Shown piece by piece: positions 48,301 to 57,973 of a DNA stretch of 64,000 nt (positions are counted from its first letter, which is position 1; each line of letters opens with the position of its first letter). A program made the position numbers and the translations under genes. Source of the DNA: Dendrophyllia cribrosa (Eukaryota; Cnidaria; Anthozoa; Scleractinia; Dendrophylliidae); the NCBI GenBank assembly GCA_024195265.1, contig JAJLRJ010000004.1:34980030-35044029 (forward strand). The letters run 5' to 3'. The notes below the pieces were generated by a model that was not told where the DNA came from, made no database searches, and saw only the letters and a program-made list of their open reading frames with translations.

Positions 48301-49160
48301 ATCTCTACGATCTCCAGGTGGTGCAGGGCAGTGGCCAACTTTAGCGAGGTTTGAAATAAGTCAACTTGGATATTATTATTGGTATCACCATTGTCTGTGG
48401 CCATGCACTGAAGCAGCTGTCTGACCAGCTGTATGTCTCCCAGAAATATGGCACTGTGCAATAGAGACCAGCCCATCCAATTGAAACTTGGCGAAATCGA
48501 TTTTCTCTCCAACATTTCTCTGATTTTTGCTCCTGCATCTGGACAATTTCCAATAAATGAGGGATCTAAATAATCAATTAGTTCAATTTCAGATTGGTAA
48601 CTTACGTTGGAGAGAATGTTCTCCGAGAAACCTTCACAACCGGTTATATCAATCTGGCAAAGAAAAGGACAAAACCAGCAGATAAGATCCAAAACACCAA
48701 ACGGCCAATCCGTCGTATGTTCGCTGATGGTACTCAGCCTCAAATTTGCATTGGAGGCATTTGTGGCTTGCACACATGTTGTAACGAGATCGCGACAAGA
48801 TGAAATGCAACGGTTCGAAAGATCAAGGGTGACTTGGTCTTCCGCGGCATTTGGGAAATATTGTCTCGGAGAAGCGAGAGTAATTCTGGGACGCACCAGA
48901 GAATAATTAACCTCTAGAAGCCGAGAGTCGTTTTCAATATAAACTTCAATGCCTTCCGATTTGCATTCCGCATTATGCAGCAAAACCTTGTTGTGCAAAG
49001 AACTAAAACTACGACCGGTTCTGTCTAAAACTGACTCCTCCATATCTGCAATAGTCATCGCCTGGTCACTAGAGTGTTTTAAGATGTCCAGCAAGAGCTC
49101 GTCAAGTATGAAGAGAAAACAAATTTCCTGCAAAGACATTAAAAAGCAAAAAATCATCAT
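45315..49160 (-). CDS. RNase L/IRE1-like protein: ankyrin repeats, kinase, KEN ribonuclease
   Basis: A single 1281-codon frame. Ankyrin-type repeats run from about residue 230 to 835 (WSLLHSAIFLGDIQLVRQLL, GNTPLHFWA, DETPLHLSQ, GDSLLHVVC, VTPLHLVCS). A kinase domain follows (about 878-1145) with glycine loop GAGSFALVF, lysine 907 (VAMK), HRDLKPQN with Asp 997, DFG at 1017-1019 and APE at 1047-1049, so it looks catalytically complete. It ends FPLFWDD, like the IRE1/RNase L kinase-KEN junction. A KEN domain (about 1149-1270) retains IRNSYTH, whose Asn 1227 and His 1231 align with the catalytic region of IRE1 and RNase L, and the FPFLV helix. Members of this family cut RNA when nucleotide binding drives dimerisation; RNase L does so in antiviral defence. 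There is no signal peptide or membrane segment, so this is RNase L-like and cytoplasmic rather than IRE1. The N-terminal 200 residues are unassigned (possible winged-helix at 20-90, leucine-rich segment at 108-190). The true 5' end may be a splice acceptor at TTTGCAG|GAA (49127). Confidence 0.9.
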   Translation of the reverse strand: MMIFCFLMSLQEICFLFILDELLLDILKHSSDQAMTIADMEESVLDRTGRSFSSLHNKVLLHNAECKSEGIEVYIENDSRLLEVNYSLVRPRITLASPRQYFPNAAEDQVTLDLSNRCISSCRDLVTTCVQATNASNANLRLSTISEHTTDWPFGVLDLICWFCPFLCQIDITGCEGFSENILSNVSYQSEIELIDYLDPSFIGNCPDAGAKIREMLERKSISPSFNWMGWSLLHSAIFLGDIQLVRQLLQCMATDNGDTNNNIQVDLFQTSLKLATALHHLEIVEILRHEYFVSMDPLILVQHIFLMQHGFESFDHPVIEALTSSEVALQAARNLHGSLQCNVIALLQTFCNNSEIKFKKNVLEELFRKVHSCTPLDGCLLFSCCDEKEITDVVQVLMTETECFSNGKIDHFPYLMFSLPSVHLMEFLLKEGAKIDEKDHLGCTALFHALEKALTTKEPYCLHWNDVIKFLLDKKANPNLRNDLGEAPLSYSLMWYLQSCEFCSKMMAHVTVDSSFNDSFVDQVVEIWRLLLSAEARANIKDEMDRSLLHLLLEFLEDGTLQPRVCLELICKGLTVLRNFGFVVNGRDANGNTPLHFWARCSNETESDEVTEIGKVIISHGGAVNARNDNDETPLHLSQSWKQVDFLVEKGSQAKAQAFNGDTPFHKFIGKGPLIGNKVKKGRWKKCLASKMDPFCINYDKKCPFDVLLERNFFKSALNLLKAIFENDQNKDLAETTRTYRDWKGDSLLHVVCVIENKDAQLICEYLLQNRCNVNLQNECKVTPLHLVCSKVQNENTILAENICLLRKYHADVNIPDDDGNTCEALLSEDLRIVLHQDIQKVSIPNKIKWIQQSVNHKAALAEVSSGTKSRNVGSYYHHENHIGAGSFALVFPALNEKDGREVAMKRLEKARLEGRGAVLEREVRCLLKLSNCSYVVNYISCTSDSNFQYLVVELMEGSLDDYLSCDEECKQAFEICLNIASGIEFLHANDVLHRDLKPQNILYKTHPQFIVKISDFGLSKILHGKIGTQSETILHSRAGTRCWMAPELLEKKPKGHSKASDIFSCGLVFHYVLAKKKHPFGSYSGESSPAINFQETQENISKNQLRFDGSITPEASNLLTNMLLPKPKRRPAAPSLQKFPLFWDDRTKVDFLIKVGNQKEFEEPRNRVKRPFTDVEINLEADYSNAGYIDWEIDVQKVYDAVTARYPAREYDTTSAVELVRFIRNSYTHPYELSENIKELLWEKFVVLKRFPFLVAALFKDVKASATWRTRKDLKNFFK

Positions 49161-49183
49161 AACCCGTGTTCTCAGCGTCTGAT

Positions 49184-49553
49184 TAGGGAACTTAAGCTAC
49201 GACGACGGCAACCGGCCAAGGAAAACATCACTTGAAAAAAGGACTCGCGCTATTTTGAACTACTATTCAGTTGTTCCAATTTGTTTAGTTTGTCTAATGT
49301 GACTGAATTGTCCAGGAGCAGAATTCGAAGGGGTGGCTTTCCAGTTCAAATGGAAAAGGCAAAACTAACCGTCGTGTGTCACGTTGTCCACAAAACCTAT
49401 AATTTGATCATTTGACGTTATTGTTTTGCAGGGGATGGCAAAGAAACGCACAAAAAAGTAAAACGCACGTGCAGAGGCATTGTTTTCGCTCAAAACCTAT
49501 TGTTTTGTGCCGTTCTCGCCGCCGTCGCCGTCGTGGTTGCTTAAGCTCCCTAT
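49184..49553. mobile_element. MITE immediately upstream of the RNase L-like gene
   Basis: TAGGGAACTTAAGCTACGAC...GACGGCAACCG at the left and the inverse of CGCCGTCGTGGTTGCTTAAG then CTCCCTA at the right. It occupies the presumptive promoter or 5' intron of the RNase L-like gene. Confidence 0.75.
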
Positions 49554-49804
49554 TTTTAACTGAGTGGTACGTGTGTACTAGAGGGAAATTTTTGTCTGAC
49601 TTAGCAGTTACCTCACTTTGTTTTTCAAGGTCAAACCGCTTCCTAACGATCATTTTTGTTTCCATCTCGCTCTTTTATTGGTATGGTTCAATTTACAATG
49701 TTTGCGGCAAGTTAAAAAGAAATCAGTATCATAGTTTTACCCTACCTCATCGTTACGACCACCCCGTCAATACTACCGCATTTCTATAGCTCCTCAGTGT
49801 TCAG

Positions 49805-49905
49805 TGAATTGTTATGAATTATTATCTTGTTATAATTATGTATAATTATGTTGTTATTTTGTTGTTGTTATGAATTGTTATGAATTGTTATGAATTGTTG
49901 TGTGA
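49805..49905. repeat. Short tandem repeat region
   Basis: Repeats of GTTATGAATT and TATAATTATG. No gene is visible between 49555 and 51250; a short GAACTTGAACTT repeat sits near 50553-50570. Confidence 0.75.
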
Positions 49906-51641
49906 TTGACGAAATAATACGTGTTTTCATTTTTTTCATCTACCGCCAATGAAATGTTTCCATCTTACAATGTTCCAGTCGAAAAACATGTATTGTCTTG
50001 TGTTTTTCATGTTTAGGGGAGCGTGACTTGTATTGCGTTACATTTTTAGACAACTGGAATTTAAAACCGCTTTTATTAGAATTCCAGTAATTTTATGAGT
50101 AACAAGAACAACAACTCTTCGAGTAGTGAAATCGTGCTTTAAGAAGCTTTAAGGGTCTTGTAAGTGCCCCTAAGGTACGAGAATTGATTATTAACAAATA
50201 TATTGATATGATTTGTTTTACATGTACAGTCGCTTTTCCGGTCACACTAGGTGATCCGTCACGAACGTTACTACACTGTACGTCATTTGAAACCTTTAAT
50301 CAGTCTTTCGCAATCACTCGTGCATGAAAGGTCAACTTTAACTTTTATATTTAAAACTTCCATTTATCTGTTGCTCGAAAAGAAAGAAAACGAAATCGTT
50401 ATCGAATTGAACTCTCGCCAAACCTGGCAATAATGTAAGTTCCTTTTACTTGATATGTTTCGTTTCGTCATTTTCCTTTTTCTTGTGTTGTAAATAAATC
50501 CAATCATCCATGAACTTGAAATTGCTATATCAACTGATATGACGTCACTAACACTTGAACTTGAACTTGTTTACTTTTTGGAGCCCATTTTAGAAGTCGT
50601 GCGGCTTGGCTCGTAGCCAAGGCACAACTAATAAAAAACAACAAACTGCGGTAATTTTACTTGAGCACGTGGATTTTGGAAGTCGGCCCGGGTCAAGTTT
50701 TCACGGCTGGAAGTTTTGTAGAATAAAGCGTTTAAGTTTTCCTCTTTATGCTAGTTGTATCAACTCTTCTGAACAATTAATGTTTAATATTTTTGTCCAT
50801 TATACTCATACATGTCATGTGTATACTTACTTTTTCATCTCGTCCAACTAAGAAAGGGGTTGCTTCCTGTTGGTCTGTAATCAGTCAAAAATCAAATCTT
50901 TAATATACGCTTAAAAATCACGTTTGGATTTATTTTTTGTGAATCATTAATTAATAATAAGTCATTCAGGTGTTTTCATCAGGAGTTACAGGGAAAAGCG
51001 AGTACCCCTGTAAAGGAAGGTAACGTACGTTTTATATCGAAGCTGAAGCATAATCAATGATTGAATAAACCTGTTTTGATAACAAACCTTGATATTCAAA
51101 ATCCTCATCAGGTTGAAACCAATCGACCTCATGATCACCAACTAAAATTAAAGAAAATATGTAACCAGGCTATCCAAATTGGCTGTTGAGACTCAAATTA
51201 GTAAAGAAAATATCATTAAGTTATCTGAGTCGAGGGGTCCAAATTCCTTAAAGGGGAACTCCGGGGTAAAAATGAAGTTATTTTGTATTATTGGCCTTTG
51301 TCCCATGCTTCAATTTTTGATAATATTATTTACTGATCGTTTCTTACAACTCAGGAATTTTACCTGAAAGACGAGCAAAAAATGCATATAGAGTGGCGCC
51401 ATCTTGGAAAAATACGCGCCGCGTTACACTGGTCAGCAGTAAGTTGTGACGTAGAATCGTCATTGGATTTTTCGCGGGACTTTCCAATCTCGTACCCAGA
51501 GTCCTCAGGCTTCTTGGTCAGCGGGGCCGTCGCCAGGAGAGACTCTGGGATAATGGAATTTTTATCCCAGAAAATCTGGGAATCCGGTTTTAGTACGCAT
51601 GCCTACGCTCAGAAACGGAAGTCAGATTTCCCAGAAAGGCA

Positions 51642-51796
51642 GACATGGCAGGGAACAAGAAAGCCGGCAAGAAAGCTGAAGTAAATGTTTATGTAGCACA
51701 AGGTACTGGAATATTTCAAGAAACATGCCCCTAAAGTAATAAATTTCAGTGAATTTCTGAAAGAAAAAGTGAAAGATGGAGTGTCTGGCCCTTTCG
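51642..51796 (+). pseudogene. Small possible first exon with a frameshift
   Basis: ATGGCAGGGAACAAGAAAGC opens a Lys-rich start (MAGNKKAGKKAEVN). One base out of frame is a plausible coding segment, LEYFKKHAPKVINFSEFLKE followed by KVKDGVSGPF, ending at a good G|GTAAGT donor. The two parts need a one-base shift near 51700 to join. It lies just inside the left TIR of the 6.35-kb element and could be the start of that element's protein. No family recognised. Confidence 0.4.
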
Positions 51797-52639
51797 GTAA
51801 GTGTTCGTCTTTGTAAAATAGCATTCTAAACACTGTCTATGCAAGCAATTTCTTCGTCGTTGCATGATTTGGGTTAAGATCGTTAAAACAGAGCAACATC
51901 AAACCGCAAGCCGTATAAGAAGAGATGTTCTTGCCGTCCTTCCGACCGGTTTCGGGGACTCTCTGATATACCAGGTTCTGCCGGGAGTTTTTGACTTCAT
52001 AACGGGAAATTGTACAAAGGATCGAGCAATTGTCTAATTAGTTGTGTCTCCATTAAACGCTCTCTTGAGAGATCAGATCTCTTAGCTATAAAACGAAAAA
52101 GGTGTGACCTGCTCCATGGTTCACTGACAGTCTGTGTGGGAGATTCCAGCGGGAGGTGAATGTGCTGCTTGATGAGGTTGCAAATTTCACGACTGGATTG
52201 ACTATTATAATTTTAGAGTGATAAGAATGGGGTCAAATTTTTCAAATGACCGCCTCATTGGAAATTGAAAATAAGGAAGACCAAGGATGTCTAATTGATA
52301 AATACAAAGTGAATAAGGTGGGATCGCAAAAATAGTGACTAAGATAGGGTCTATAATAATATTGGGCTCAGAATAAGCTACAATGGGGAAGCAAAAGTTG
52401 ACCCAAGTACCCCCCCCCCCCCCCCCCCCCGCAAAAAAAAAATGAAAAGTTTGCAGTGAATCAATTTATTGTTATATACTTGTTATTGTACTCAAACATG
52501 CTAGCCTTTGCATGATCTCACCAATGCTGCTGTTAAGTCATAGTGGTTTTCAATCAAGTGTCATAAAACCAAAACAAAAGTAATCACTCTGTTCATTGGC
52601 AACTGAGGCAGATGATCCAATTAACCAATCAGAACTTAA

Positions 52640-53002
52640 AGGGAAAGTATCACTGTGATTTTGACCTCTTTTGGTCAAAACCATGTTACAATACCCTTAA
52701 TTATTTACAAAGTAATACTAAAACACCAAGACAAAAAAAAACAAATTATGGTCTGTTTTAGCTCATTTTGGAGATGAAAATGTTGGAACTTGAAAAAACA
52801 AATAGGCTAAGGGTTTTCAAGTTGCAATTCATTTAAACCGGATGAGTCCGTCTGATGACTAGATATACTTATTGACAGTTTTGGTACATTTTGTGGTTCT
52901 TTATTGCAAAACTGAACCGACATTATTTTTCAATTTCTGTTAATACAAAAGCATTTTTTGATTTTTAACACGACACCAAATCCCTGTGACACTACCCCTT
53001 TT
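52640..53002. mobile_element. Probable TTAA-flanked MITE (diverged ends)
   Basis: AGGGAAAGTATCACTGTGATTT and the inverse of AAATCCCTGTGACACTACCCCT lie next to TTAA at each side, with a few extra T's at the right. The ends differ at several positions, so it is older than the similar elements at 19610 and 21473. It is nested in the 6.35-kb transposon. Confidence 0.6.
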
Positions 53003-53937
53003 TTAAAGTGTAAATAAATGTCACCAGGACCAAGTAATTTGTATCCTGCATAGCAGGTGTCTGGTGAGGAGAACTGGGGACAGAGGGAAAGGGCGTCAGC
53101 AATAAAGACCCCCTTTTGTTCATTTAGACTGTGAATGCTGGTGGCTGCAAAATTCCGATTGGCTAATTTGCGCTGGGTAGTAAATTCTGTGTGAAGTCAG
53201 CCATGCATAAAAGCACTTGCTAGTTTCTGATTGGTGAACATATCGACAGTTGACATAATTCGATTACCAGGAAATCGGTGGGCATAATACAAATAGCCCG
53301 GTTCTTATAGCAGGCGTTCCTTCCCTTCTCCTGCCTCCTTTTTCGTGCCCCCTCCCTGTTTACGCTTGCCATGCAGGCTAGTAAATAATTTGTGGATACT
53401 TCTGGTAGCAAATCACAATTTGTTTGATTTCTAATTCTGATCGATTGTGGAAGTGGCAGAAATTTTCATTCTTTTACCGCAATCACAAGGCATAGTAGAA
53501 GTTGTAAGACCAGGAGAATGCCAATTAAATATCCTTTTGTCACTTTATTGAAAGTGCTTTAGGGGTTGCCTTTGCTTAATATTTAATGTTGATTATTTTG
53601 AGAAGGGTACTCTGGTTTAAAGTGACAGGAGTGTATGGTTTTTAGGATTTTTGGGGTATAAAATTCCACCTTGTACTTTTTCAGGTTGTAAGCTTTTGAA
53701 AGGAATATACTGCTCTTTCCAGTAATTAAACTGCAACCACAGTGACTGTTGTATAGATTTGAACATATATTCAAATTCTAGATATGTTTATATTTTATTT
53801 CCTTAATATTTATTTTTATTTCTTAATTTTACTTTAATTTATTTCAGTGTTAAAGGGTTTCCTGTGGGTACATGGAGTGCAGCATTGGCTGGTCGTGAAA
53901 AGATTTGATTTTGCTGTGGTCTGATGTCTGTGTTGGC

Positions 53938-54016
53938 AGTGGATAACCTTTGACAATAATGTTGGTCAAGATTATTTTTGAAAGTCAAAATTGTCAAAGC
54001 TAGGTTATCCACAACT
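53938..54016. repeat. Short inverted repeat
   Basis: GTGGATAACCTTTGACAAT is inverted at ATTGTCAAAGCTAGGTTATC-CAC, about 40 bp apart. Non-coding. Confidence 0.7.
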
Positions 54017-54558
54017 CATGCCCTTTCTGGACCTTCTTCCTCACGCAATCCACTAGACCGTCACCTAGGTCGTCCAGCATGTTGCGATGTGTAAGGCAAG
54101 ATTTTGCCAAACCAACAGAACTGTATCTATCCATAATCAGATGTACTGCTATCAAATGTCTAAACAATAAAAAATTGTATTATTAAGTAATAAATGATTG
54201 TAGTTACATAATAAAACATTATGCTATGTGAACTGTTATCATAAACAATACAGTGTAGATTAGGAATTTTGCATCTGAGAGGTCATCGTAACCTAATTTT
54301 TACTATGGGACCTGCAGCTTTAAAAAATTGAAATGAAACGAGCATATTATTTAATGAAATTTGTTAAAACTGCCCAAGTTTGAGATCCCTGACTTTTAAT
54401 TTCTAGTAAGTGTAAATCCTAAATTTGGAGGGAGTCTATATATATACTGGGGCTTGATAAATACTTTTGCTTGTTTAATTCTACACAAAAAAACAGTTAT
54501 CAGGTCGTGACCCACAGCTGCAAAGCGCCTAATATGAAATTGCAGTGTTGGATCTAGG

Positions 54559-54606
54559 GGGGGGGGGGGGGGGGGGGGGGGAGGGGGTGGGGGGGGGGGG
54601 GTTGGG
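54559..54606 (+). repeat. G-rich homopolymer tract
   Basis: Runs of G broken by single A, T and TT bases, followed by GGGGCCCCCAGG. No gene nearby. Confidence 0.85.
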
Positions 54607-54809
54607 GCCCCCAGGCCAGCCCCTGCCCTCCCTATGTTTGGTAAACTTGCTATGCTTTGCTGGAATTGTCTTCACAGAATTTGACATTCACAGTGGAGCC
54701 TTCAAGAGCACCACCCCACCTTAGCTGAAGGTCTGGATACAAAAATGAATTGGCATAAATATTCAATTTATGTATAATGCTATTATTGAAATTATATTCC
54801 TACTAATTT

Positions 54810-55022
54810 AACCCTTTAAGCCCTAAGACTAGAGTGATCAACATCAAATTTCTCCTTGTATTATTAATGCCTTATCAATCAAAAAGGTCATGAGAATTAA
54901 GGACATGATCGCACAAGATAAGTTCTCTTGATATCCAAACAATTTCTCCCCACTACTTCTACAGGAAATGTATGGGACTAGAAATGGGAATTTAAATTTT
55001 GATGTTAAGGCTCAAAGGGTTA
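54810..55022. mobile_element. MITE family 'AACCCTTTAAGCC', copy 3
   Basis: Bounded by TTAACCCTTTAAGCCC and GGCTCAAAGGGTTAA. The interior closely matches copies at 27268 and 31232. It lies inside the 6.35-kb transposon. Confidence 0.88.
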
Positions 55023-57973
55023 ATGGATACAATATTATATTGGATTCAGTACATGTAAAAATTTTTTAGCAGTATATACATAACTGTTTGTTGTTAAACA
55101 AGACAAAATTGAAGACTATATAATAATTGGTCAACAAAAAAATATTCTTGTTTTCAATATTATTGGTATCTGGTAGTAATTTACCTTATTAGTGGACTGT
55201 GTGTCCAATTGCATGGATGAAAGAAATGATTTTTTGAACAAGACTGAGCTCCCTTCATTGGGTGATGCATAATTAACTTTAGGCCTATAACAGTGGCAAT
55301 AAAATCAAGCAAGTCTGGAGCTCTTTCTTTAACCTCTTCAAGTACACTAATCCAAGTAAATTAAGTTCTCAAGGGATGATTTTGTATTTTGTCTGAGGAC
55401 ATACAAAACAGAGGGGCCATGTTTTCCATGCTTCCTCGCACACAGGTCACATCACTCAGTTCATCAATCTCTTCCAAGAAGTGGTATTTAACGCATGACT
55501 TTACACTAGTTAAACAGCATAACAGCTTTAGCAATCTCAGTGGGCATATTTGTCTCTCACGCCAGAGCTTCCAGATTTCTTCCTTCTGCAATGGTCTATT
55601 TGTATTTTCAGTTAGCTGGTGGAAAAAAATTCAGTTGTAAATCACCTGACCAACAGGAATTTTTATTAAAAACACTCTTTATAAAATGGATACCACTGAA
55701 CACATGCAGTGCTGCACTAGGGTAAAGCCTGTGTAGTGAACTAGAGCATCCCTGCAGCCCATCAAGGTAGAAGTAGTTGACCACGATTATGCTTTAGAAA
55801 CTGGCTTAAGCTCCACCCTTGTAGGTCACCATTGGCCCACACTGTGACTTATAAACATTATTAAGTGTGCATAATTCTAAGTTGTAAATCTTTAGTTTTT
55901 AAAGATACAGTACCTGGGACAGAGGTAGTTAAGTGGGGGTCCACATGAATGCCATTTTTCCACCACTTTTCACACATGGCTTTAATGGCGATATCTCGTT
56001 CACATTTCAAGCAATCCAAAAACTCTCTGCTCATCTCATGAATCTATGTTATGGGGTGTTTTGTAAATTTATGGGTGATTTTTGGGTATGTTTGGGAGGA
56101 AATAGTTTTTATCAAAGGATTGTAAAATTAAGAGAAATAAGAAATATTGAAGATTTAGTGAAGTTTTAAAATTATAATTTGTAGTTAATAGTTTATAGAG
56201 GGACACCAAGTTAGTCCACTAGCAACTTGCGGTGACCCTGTGTGGGTATCAACTGTCTGTTGGTGTTCCAAAAATTATTTTCTTTCTTCCATCCCTTCTT
56301 TAAACCTCTTAAAATTTCATTCAAATTCACATGTACCCCTGCCTTGACCTAACAAAGGACTTGGAGCAGAATGCATTTGCACGAGAACTTCAAACCTGTC
56401 AAAGACTCTAGATCCACAAAATAAATTCTATATATAGGTACAATCTAGAATTTTGTCAGTTATTTTTTAATTATTTTTTAAATTATTTTTTTTATATTTT
56501 ATATGTATTTATTTATTTATTATATATAATTAGATATATCCCCCTATAGTTTTATATCCCTATGTTTTGCACTCCCCTGGTGCCAAACACCTGAGCAGGA
56601 TCACACCAACCCTAATGCTAAACTTGGGTGACCAGCCTTGCTCTATCCCTACCAATTAAAAGTATACATGCAAGTCATTTACTTGACATATTTATTGTTA
56701 GATGTAAAAACATTTATATTGTTTTAATTTGATTTTAGGGATCTATGAGAATTTGGGCAATGAATTCCAAGCATCTGCACCTAATTGGAAACAATTTATT
56801 TTGGTTAAAAGAGGAAAATAATTAATATGTTATATAATTTAACAAATTTATTCACCTTGGACTTTCTCCAGGATTTCTCCACGGTTTCTTGGGTTGGCTA
56901 GTGCTTTCTTAGTACCACTGGCACAAATTTCATTTCTCTTTTGTACAATAGAACATGGCTGTATAGAAATGGCTGTATAGAAATGACATATAATAATTAA
57001 CCAGTGGTTTAGCATTCTCAGATAATTTTACTATTAGTTATTTGAAAATAAAGGAGTATTCAAGACAGGCCGCTGCGGCTTGACATCGATAAGTATACTT
57101 TTAGAAAGTGTAATTTATTTTTAATTACCTCCATCTCCACGTCCAGGGAGATCCTCTGCCGGTGCGTTTACAGGCGTTGGGAGTTAATCGTCTGAAACTG
57201 CAGGGAGACTCCAGTTCTTGTTCTGTGTGTGCTTTCGAAAAACATCCCTTTCACGTCAGGTAATACGGAAGAAGAAACAGCTGTTTGAGAGGGTCTTCGA
57301 TCTGCGATGGATGACTCTTCAACTCTAAACCTGAATACTTCTTTCGATCGATCCTCGCTATTTAATATAAGCTTAATTATTACAGATCTTGCAAAATAAC
57401 AGGATCGTGGCATTTTGAGCTCGAAAGAACTCCAATGTCTTCTTTCTGTGCGTTAATATTTCCGTACTTTCGAACAGCTTCAGGTATCCTTCGCTTGTGG
57501 CTTTTTCACAAAACAGCTTAGGGATAGAATTTGTCCTTTTTTTCAATCAATTTTCCACAGCAGCGGCCAAAATGATCCATGGAAGCTCCTTGCAGTGTAT
57601 GAGATGACATAAAAATGCCTAAATCTTGTTCCGTTTCAGTTGACTTCCGCTGTTAACCAGAACCAATCAGAAAAGTAGAAATGTTTCCAAGGCTTCCGGT
57701 TCATTCGACTTCCGTACTTTCATTGTTATTGTAAACAGCCAATGAAAAAATTTAAATTTATTCCATTATCCCAGAGTCTCTCCTGGCGACGGCCCCGCTG
57801 ACCAAGAAGCCTGAGGACTCTGGGTACGAGATTGGGGACTTTCATAAAATCTTACACGCAGGGTTGTAAACACTGTTTTTGCACTCGCTATTCTGGTAAC
57901 TTGTATTCGGATTTAAACATATTTCAGCCGTGATTTTACTAACGTGCTTTAAACTGTGTATATTTAAACGAAA

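Larger units (their letters stand above)
51485..57834. mobile_element. 6.35-kb transposon with 74-bp perfect TIRs and 9-bp target duplication
   Basis: 51485-51558 and 57761-57834 are perfect inverses beginning CAATCTCGTACCCAGAGTCC. GGGACTTTC flanks both sides (51476-51484, 57835-57843). Nine-base duplications are typical of Mutator-like elements, though no MULE transposase is recognisable. The interior has MITEs, microsatellites and short frames without known motifs (minus strand 55361-55591 and 57168-57413; plus strand 55933-56169). Perfect ends imply a recent insertion. It interrupts the Kolobok-like element 130 bp upstream of its transposase start. Confidence 0.88.

Noticed and set aside
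46660..48906. Plus-strand frames opposite the RNase L-like gene
   Set aside because: Shadows of the long minus-strand coding frame; no domain or splice evidence.
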